This document shows, piece after piece, positions 57,434-64,000 of a stretch of 64,000 nt of DNA. The stretch's first letter is position 1. Every line of letters begins with the position of its first letter. The DNA lies in assembly GCF_000219625.1 (NCBI RefSeq), contig NC_018209.1, positions 868,001 to 932,000 on the forward strand. The letters are read 5' to 3'. The position numbers were made by a program, and so were the translations under genes. The notes beneath the pieces are model-generated. The model had not been told where the DNA came from and did no database searches. It saw only the letters and a program-made list of their open reading frames with translations. This stretch comes from Zymoseptoria tritici IPO323. Lineage: Eukaryota > Ascomycota > Dothideomycetes > Mycosphaerellales > Mycosphaerellaceae.

Positions 57434-59108
57434 ATGGACTCACCCATTGAAAAGGCAGAAATGCGCCAGCTAGAGGAGAAAGAAGTCTCACCTGCGAAGA
57501 GAGAGCTCATCCACGACCCAGAAGCAGAGGCACGAATCATCAAGAAGCTGGACTGGCATATCCTGCCGTGGATATTCATTCTGTGGCTATTGGCATTCAT
57601 CGACAGGAGTAACATAGGTGAGTCTAGTAGTATCGATATAGATGAATCATCAAACCGCAAAACATCGTCGCTAACATGCACAACCCTCCAAGGCAACGCC
57701 AAACTCGACGGCCTCATCACCGACCTCAACTTGACGGGCAATCGCTACAACATCTCCCTCACCGTCTTCTACATCCTCTACGTTCTCCTCGATGTGCCCT
57801 CCAACTGGCTTCTGAAAATCGTCGGAGGTGGACGCTACCTTCCCATCCTCGCGATGGCGTGGGGCGTCGTAGGAACCTGCATGGGCTTCGTCAGCAACTT
57901 CGCCGGCTTGATCGTCTGCCGTATGCTCCTCGGAGCCTGCGAGGGCGGAATGTTCGGTGGCATCATCTTGTACCTGTCCATGTTCTACCCACGACACAAG
58001 TTGATGTTCCGCCTGGGAATCTTCTACTGTGCGGCGCCGCTTTCAGGAGCATTCGGTGGGCTGCTAGCCACCGGACTGGCGCAAATCGAGTTTCACGGTT
58101 ACGACAAGTGGCCGTGGATATTCTTCGTCGAGGGCGCGGTAACGATCTGTGTTGCGGCCGTGGCATTCTTCTTCCTGCCGGATACTCCTGGATCTGCGAA
58201 GTTTCTGACCGAGGAGGAGCAGTGGCAGACCGTGCATCGGCTGAGCGATGATCTTGGAGGATCAACGACGCATGCTGGTGTTGAGCATGAGCGTTTCAAT
58301 TGGCAAGAAGTACGTTCTCCTCACCTTTCGACACCATACTCAAGCAAAACTGCTAACATTTCCAATAGGTCCGCTTCGCCCTCCTCAACGTCAACACCCT
58401 CGCCATGTCCCTCAACTTCTTCCTCATCCTCGTCCCGATCTACAGCTACTCCCTCTTCCTTCCCTCCATCATCAAAGGCCTAGGCTACACCAACGTCACT
58501 GCTCAACTCTTCACCGTGCCACCCAACTTCCTCGCCTTCCTTTCCGTCATCCTCTTCGCCTGGACCTCCGACCGCATCAAAATGCGTGGGCCACTGATCC
58601 TGGTCGGCCTTACCCTCGCGGCGGTGGGCTACATCATGCAGATCGCAAGCACGGGCAATGGATTCAAGTACGCGGGCACGTTTTTTGTGGCTGTGGGAGC
58701 GTTTCCTTGTAGTCCGCTGGTGCTGGCTTGGCTGTCCAATAATCTGGCGCCTCATACGACGAAGGCGACGGGGTTGGGATTTCAGGTTGCGGTGGGGAAT
58801 TGCGGTATGTCTGACTTTCGTTCTGAAATACCGATGCTCGAAATGTTGTACACGCATACTGATATACCACAACAGGCGCTTTCGTAGCGACGTGGACGTA
58901 CCTTTCAACTGATGCTCCGAAGTACACGACCGGTCATGCGATCAATCTCGGCGCGATCGGGTTGGCGATGATCGTGACAGCGGCGAACATCTGGTACGTC
59001 AAATTCGAGAACGCGGCGAGGCGAAACGGGAATAGGGATGGAAGGCTTCAAGAACAAGGAGGAAGTCAGCTGGGCTACCGACATCCAAAGTTCGAGTACA
59101 CTTCGTAG
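57434..59108 (+). CDS. MFS transporter, allantoate permease (ACS) family
   Basis: Exons 57434-57617, 57693-58309, 58369-58804 and 58876-59108 encode 489 residues; introns are 75, 59 and 71 bp. The N-terminus is charged, followed by KLDWHILPWIFILWLLAFID and RSNIGNAKLDGL across intron 1, the standard start of the anion:cation symporter family (Dal5/Tna1/Vht1-type). Twelve membrane segments can be followed, with FYILYVLLDVPSNWLLK in TM2 and RMLLGACEGGMFGGII in TM4. The central loop carries the conserved FLTEEEQWQTVHRL, and the tail is short and polar. The family imports organic anions such as allantoate, nicotinate or other vitamins; the substrate cannot be read from sequence. Confidence 0.92.
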
Positions 59109-60737
59109 ACGACGATGGAGCCATACGCCCAACGAATGACATGAGGTCGAAGAGCCTTCATCGCCCTTCTTTTCACTACCCCGGCTCGCCGACCATAATC
59201 TCACCGCCCACGTTTAAAGTTCAGAAGAAGACCTCATACCCGGGTATGACTTCTCTCAGGCCATAAGGCTGCCTTCAGCAAGGTCAAGGCTCGAGGTTGT
59301 TGTGAAGTCCTGAGGATCAAATATTTGGTGCTCTCACGAACATGCTTGATCCCAGCCATATACGCAAGGCTTTACTTTGACCTCACTCACTACTTGGACT
59401 TCCCTCCCTTGTCGGGAGCCTTTCGAATGTCGCATGGTCGGACGCATGGCGTCTTCGGATTCAGCTGCATTTGCTGATGATTTGTATCAAAGATCGGCTA
59501 CGGAGGCGGAGGAACCCATGGACACGAGAGAGCTGAAGGTTTGGAGAACATCAAGTGGTTAAACTTATCTAGTAGATACCATTACTCTGTTCGTCTCGAA
59601 CTTCTAGCTAAGTTGACTTGCGTCGACAATCCCTTCCCATACCTCTCAAATTCCATCGGTCCTCGTTCTCGTTCTATCTTGACTCCTCCTCATTCTCAAC
59701 GGGTATCGATCATGAAACATACCAAAGACACACATCTCCCTCGTGGAAGGCAATGATATGATGCAAAACAATAAGGCAAAAGCAACAACAAGAAAGAACG
59801 GTCTCAACGTCAAAAGCAAACAATGAATGATGATGCTGTATTACCCAAATATGCCCGCAAGGCTGTCGCTCCTCTGTGCACCATTGCAATCTCCATGTGA
59901 CTTGATCACACTCCTCGATATGAACAGAAGAACAATCCCGCTCTTTGTCCATCGATGTACCGACGACCGATCCAGTTCGCAAGACGTGGTGTGTGTGGCT
60001 CAGCTCCTTGGTGTGCCACACCTCGTGCAAGCTTTGAGCCGTCCGGACGGTGGTGGTATCGAGCTCCAAAGTGATCGCTGCTCGAGTCGATCCATGACGA
60101 CGATGGCAGCTGTCAAACGCAAAGCCAAAGAAGAAGAACTATGTCGCTCAATGTCCAGAATAGAAATGAAAATGTTTAAAAAAAGAAAATGCCTCAAAAG
60201 CAAATGGGTATCTCGCGTTGATTGCGCCCCAAGTCCGCGACTCTCGGAGCAGTATGGTGGTGGATCCCGTGAGGGTGTGAAGTCTGTCTATCGTGATGGT
60301 GGTGTAGCGAGGTCCTCTCCTGGTCTTTGTATCCCGTGTTGAAAATGCTGACGTCGTCCATCGCCTTGATTGTTTTCCAGAACAAAGTCGATTGTTGTAC
60401 CGGCTTGTGTAAGGTCCAGAATGTGTTGAAGGAATGCCGTGTCCAGATGACCACTTCAGGGCAGCCAGTCGGTACACTTGTCGAGATCTGGTGGTAGAAG
60501 CGGTCATCTGCTGTGGTCCGGACAAAGGCGGGAGTGGGGTCCTGAAACAAGAGGGGAGGGTGTGTGGTTGTGGTTGTGTGGTGCTCCGATGGGGTTAGTG
60601 TGGTGGGCCGAAAGCACCCCGCATGACCCGATTCGAGTGATCATCCAATCCAGCTGCCACCAACCACACCCCACATCACCTCGTACATTTCGAGCTGCCA
60701 AAGTCGGCAGTGGGGGACATTCTGGTGATGAAATCCT
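59109..60737. other. intergenic between convergent genes, about 1.6 kb
   Basis: This is the 3' flank of the transporter (+) and a probable long 3' UTR of Medusa (-). There is an A-rich run near 60178-60190. No convincing gene is seen on either strand. Confidence 0.5.
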
Positions 60738-63137
60738 TCATCCACTCGTCGTCGGCTGATAGTCGTGCAAGGGCACGAATTTGGCGTGCTCCGGCATCGC
60801 GCCCGGTCCAGTCAACGGCGGCACTCGCTGATGGTACGGGTACGACTGCATCGTTCCAGGCAGACCCGTAGCCGGCGACGCACCGATGTAGCCACCAAAG
60901 TCCCAGCTGCGGCCGCCTCCGGTCGCAGCCGACATGTCAGTGGCGTAGTGCGCCGCGGGTTGATGCCAGGACGTCGCCTGTGCTGCGCCGGCAGAGGTGG
61001 GCAGGGAGATGCGCAGATCGCCTGGTGGACCTGCTGACGGGCCGAGACCGAGACCTAGACCTGCTGCTGATACTGAGATGCCTCCCGTCGTCCCGTGGTG
61101 AAGCGCATATGCATTGTGCATGGGCTGTGCCGTGTATGCATGACCTCCGACGGACGAGCTCGAGGTCGAGTGTGGCGAGGTGACGTTTCGCTGCTGCTGA
61201 TGGAGGTCGAGACTGCCGTCCGATGGCCGATGGTGGTGTATGGGATAGCTCGGAGCACCTCCCGTGGCTGGCAGTGCGCCTGCAGTCGAGGAGTAGCTGG
61301 CAGACTATGCGATTGTTAGCTCATTGTCAATAAACAGGGTACGGGCGTGCATGTGCATGATGCGCGGCAAGGGTGACTTGCATATTTGCCAATGATCTTC
61401 TTCAAAGCCGTGCCCAGAATGCGCCACGGGAACACCTTGACATCCTTTTCAATGTTGCGTGGTTTCGGGTTGGGGAATCCCATGATCAGTTTGAAGAATT
61501 CTTCGCTGTCCTGCTTCGTCTTGGACACTGTGGCGGGTCGGAAACCTTCGAGATTGCGACGGATGCGGTTCTTCTCCTCCACGGTGAAGCGCACTGCAAC
61601 CAGAGATTCGAGCAAGGAGATGGTGTCCACGGAAGTGACATAACACTCTTGCTTCTCCTCCCACCAGATGCAGCTGACGCAAATGCTGTTGGGAATGCGG
61701 TCTTCGAGTGTGACGGGCTCAAAGGTGGCCGAGATGACGCTTCCAGCTTGACTGCGTCTGAACTGCACCAGGCGACGTTTTGTCTCCCATTCTGTTGAGG
61801 TCCACTTGTCTGCCATGGTGTTGAGATCTTTGTCGAGCTTCAACTGAGCTTTGGAGTTGGACGGGTAGATGGCGTATGGATTGAAGCCGAGAGGTGCTGG
61901 TGTGGCGACAGCTCCCGGAGTTGTGGGAGACTGCTGCATCGTCGATGTTCTCATCAACGGAGGATTATGCGCGGTCGCCGGCGATGGGAGAAGCTGCGAG
62001 CCGCGGCTCGCACTCGAGATGGTCGCGGAAGAGGGACTGCGATTGTTGTACCTCGGGCTTTGTTGATAGCTGTATGAAGGAGTCTGAGCTGGCTGGAGCG
62101 AAGGAGTTCGCACAAACTGCTGACCGCCATAGTACTGATTCGATGACATGCGAGATGGCGGCGCACTGTACATTGGAACGTCACTGCTGAACGACCGGTA
62201 GTGGTTGGGCATGTCGGGAAGAGGTGGTTGGTGATATGGCGAGGTCGAGTTTGGCGATGAGCGGTATCCCAGATTAGGCATTGAGCGTTTCTTCGTTGGA
62301 GAACGACGAGGTGTTGAATCCGGAGATAGCTTACGCTTGCTGCGAGAAGCCAAGGGCTGAACGGCCATTTGAGGCGAATCGAGCTGGTAGTAGGACGGTT
62401 GCTGGTCCAGGTAGGTGTAGGATCCGAACTGAATGACTGGCGACTCCCAGCTCACTGAGCTGTCGTCGAGAACCAGGCTCAGCGAGACTTGTGGAGAGGG
62501 AGTGTCCGAGAGTGACGGTGCTTCAGCGGAGAGGGAATATTGGAAGGCGTGGTTCGCAGAAGGAGCTCTGCTGAGGATGCTCTCGCATCGCTTCTGACCA
62601 AACATGATGACGGGAGTGACTTGCGGTGCATCAAAGTCGTAGACGCTCTGGAAGTAGACGGTGACTTTGGTTCCTTGCTGGCCTTGCTGAGGCGTGTATG
62701 AGGTGATCTCCGGCGCTGGACGAGGAGCCGCCTCAAGATATGCAGGGTACTGAGCCACCTGCTGACCATAATAGGTTGGATCATGCGTGCCGAATTGTTG
62801 ACCAGATGGTACAAGTCCGAGACTACTGGATGATTGGGGAAGGCCAGATGGTACCTGCGCCTGAGTAGCTACATAATCGGCTGGGTAGGATGTGTGGGCA
62901 GAGAAGCCGGCGTAGGCGTGCTGCTGGACCTGCTCCGGTCGTGTGGCTGTCTGGTAGTCTAAAAGCGTGCGTCGAGTCAGTCATCTGCTCATCCGCATGC
63001 GCACTTTTTGAGGCCCACATCGGGGCCGCGCTTGCCCCATTTTGAACCAGGCAACCAGAATGTCATCTTTCGGGTTGGAGGAAGGAGTGGGACTCACCAT
63101 AGACATTGTAAGCTTCCGCTTTATCGAAGCCCGACAT
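60738..63137 (-). CDS. medA: Medusa-type developmental regulator (MedA/Ren1/Acr1)
   Basis: Exons 63137-63098, 62958-61382 and 61304-60738 encode about 727 residues. The N-terminal half is Pro/Ser/Gln/Tyr-rich. It contains an IPT-like stretch (EITSYTPQQGQQGTKVTVYF to FGQKRCESILSRAP, about residues 90-140) and a basic KRKLSPDSTPRR segment. The diagnostic domain starts at DLNTMADKWTSTEWETKRR (about residue 395). It includes NSICVSCIWWEEKQECYVTS, RFTVEEKNRIRRNLEGFRP and EEFFKLIMGFPNPKPRNIEK, ending at KKIIGKYSASYSS across the last intron. This matches Aspergillus MedA, Fusarium Ren1 and Magnaporthe Acr1, nuclear regulators of conidiophore development, adhesion and virulence. The last intron (61381-61305) has a GC donor. 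The start at 63137 (MSGFDKAEAYNVY) is likely but the frame is open upstream. Confidence 0.9.
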
Positions 63138-64000
63138 TGATAGTGAGTAGCTTCGAGGGCCCGACTGGGCCAGTGGCCCACTGTCGGGAGTGGAACGAAA
63201 ACTCTCAGCTAGCGATGCTGGAACTCCTCCCTCTTCATCGACTGCGACAAAGGATTTGCTGTCTCGACGACCGGACTGTGGGACTGTTGTCAGTATGGAT
63301 GCACCCAAACTTCGGAAATATCGATCATTTCGATGGATCGGGTTCGACAAACCTGGAAACGCATGCAGTCTGCTGTTAAGAGTTGGCTCGATCGATGGTC
63401 TCTTCTCGAATGCGCAGAGGCAGTTGTGAGTTGCAACTTGTGCGACGCAGAGCAAGTGCGACGGAGCGAGTGTATACCTATTGCCAGTTCACCGGGCTAG
63501 GCGAACTAGTGGGGATGGTTCGCGCAGCTATCCGCTCAGAGACATGCAGTTAATTGGCCTTTTCTTTGATATCAGTTTCAGAAGGGCAATTTTTCCCTGC
63601 CAGCAGTCCGCAGCCGCGTCAAAGAACGACGCCTCCCGTTGCGTGGTAGCAATTGCGGTGCTCGTGCAGACGTTCGCAGGAAATTGCAGGGTAGTTCCCG
63701 TCGCTGGAACCAAGGAGCTGTCGTTCCGTTGATGCGTCTACCCGTGCGGATTGCAAACGCTGTATCGAAGCAACAGTGCTGTATCGATTATGTTCTACCG
63801 GATGACACTGTCAAGGCGCCTGAGAGGGAATCAGCATGCATTCGTGGTGGATCATGTTGGCGGAAATAGAATGATCGTCATGGAGGTTACATCCTGGATG
63901 CCATACCGGGAAGAAACAAAGGACGTGCGTGGTGGTATGAGAAGTCGAAGCGCGCGCAAGTGGGGTCGGTGGCTGCAGGCGGTGTTAGACAGGTTGGATC
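63138..64000. promoter_or_regulatory. upstream region of Medusa, about 860 bp
   Basis: No gene is recognisable here. The minus-strand frame of Medusa exon 1 stays open to about 63455, so a longer N-terminus or a spliced leader is possible. Developmental regulators of this type often have long leaders. The region reaches the window edge. Confidence 0.4.

Overview
This window looks like nuclear DNA of a filamentous ascomycete, most likely a Dothideomycete of the Mycosphaerellaceae kind. Genes are compact and carry short GT-AG introns of about 50-140 bp with CTAAC/CTGAC branch sites. They include fungal-specific families (DASH subunit Ask1, Stu1/CLASP, Srf1, Medusa), and the transposons carry the signature of repeat-induced point mutation (RIP). 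Exon borders were placed by hand from splice signals and reading frame. Family names come from recognised motifs, not database searches.

Layout. 1-12.6 kb is a transposon block. It holds a RIP-mutated Ty3/gypsy chromovirus on + (1-~4.1 kb), an unidentified mutated coding stretch on - (4.3-5.35 kb), a second mutated Ty3/gypsy element on - (5.7-11.1 kb), a very heavily mutated unidentified reading frame on - (11.3-12.3 kb), and an apparently unmutated LTR-like sequence (12.32-12.61 kb). Immediately beyond it lies a small spliced gene for a secreted six-cysteine protein (12.80-13.06 kb), a candidate effector. 13.4-64 kb is gene-rich: FYV7 (rRNA processing), SRF1 (phospholipase D regulator), an uncharacterised 4-TM protein, ARH1 (mitochondrial ferredoxin/adrenodoxin reductase), MCM3 (replicative helicase), a gene-poor 3.2 kb stretch, a LIM-RhoGAP, mitochondrial malate dehydrogenase, carnitine acetyltransferase, a 94-aa single-TM protein, mitochondrial ribosomal protein mL44, STU1/CLASP, a basic-secretory-protein-family metallopeptidase, a HAD pyrimidine 5'-nucleotidase, a large disordered protein, a diverged ~99-bp tandem array, a multi-KH protein, a short-chain dehydrogenase, ASK1, an allantoate-permease-type MFS transporter, and the developmental regulator Medusa.

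The genes do not form a biosynthetic cluster; most are housekeeping. Several serve mitochondria or acetyl-unit metabolism (Arh1, malate dehydrogenase, carnitine acetyltransferase, mL44). Two serve the spindle (Stu1, Ask1). The most notable points are the secreted cysteine-rich gene at the transposon border, RIP expressed almost only as frame-preserving TAG stops, alternative acceptor architecture in the carnitine acetyltransferase and ARH1 genes, the GC-AG intron in Medusa, and the 99-bp tandem array.
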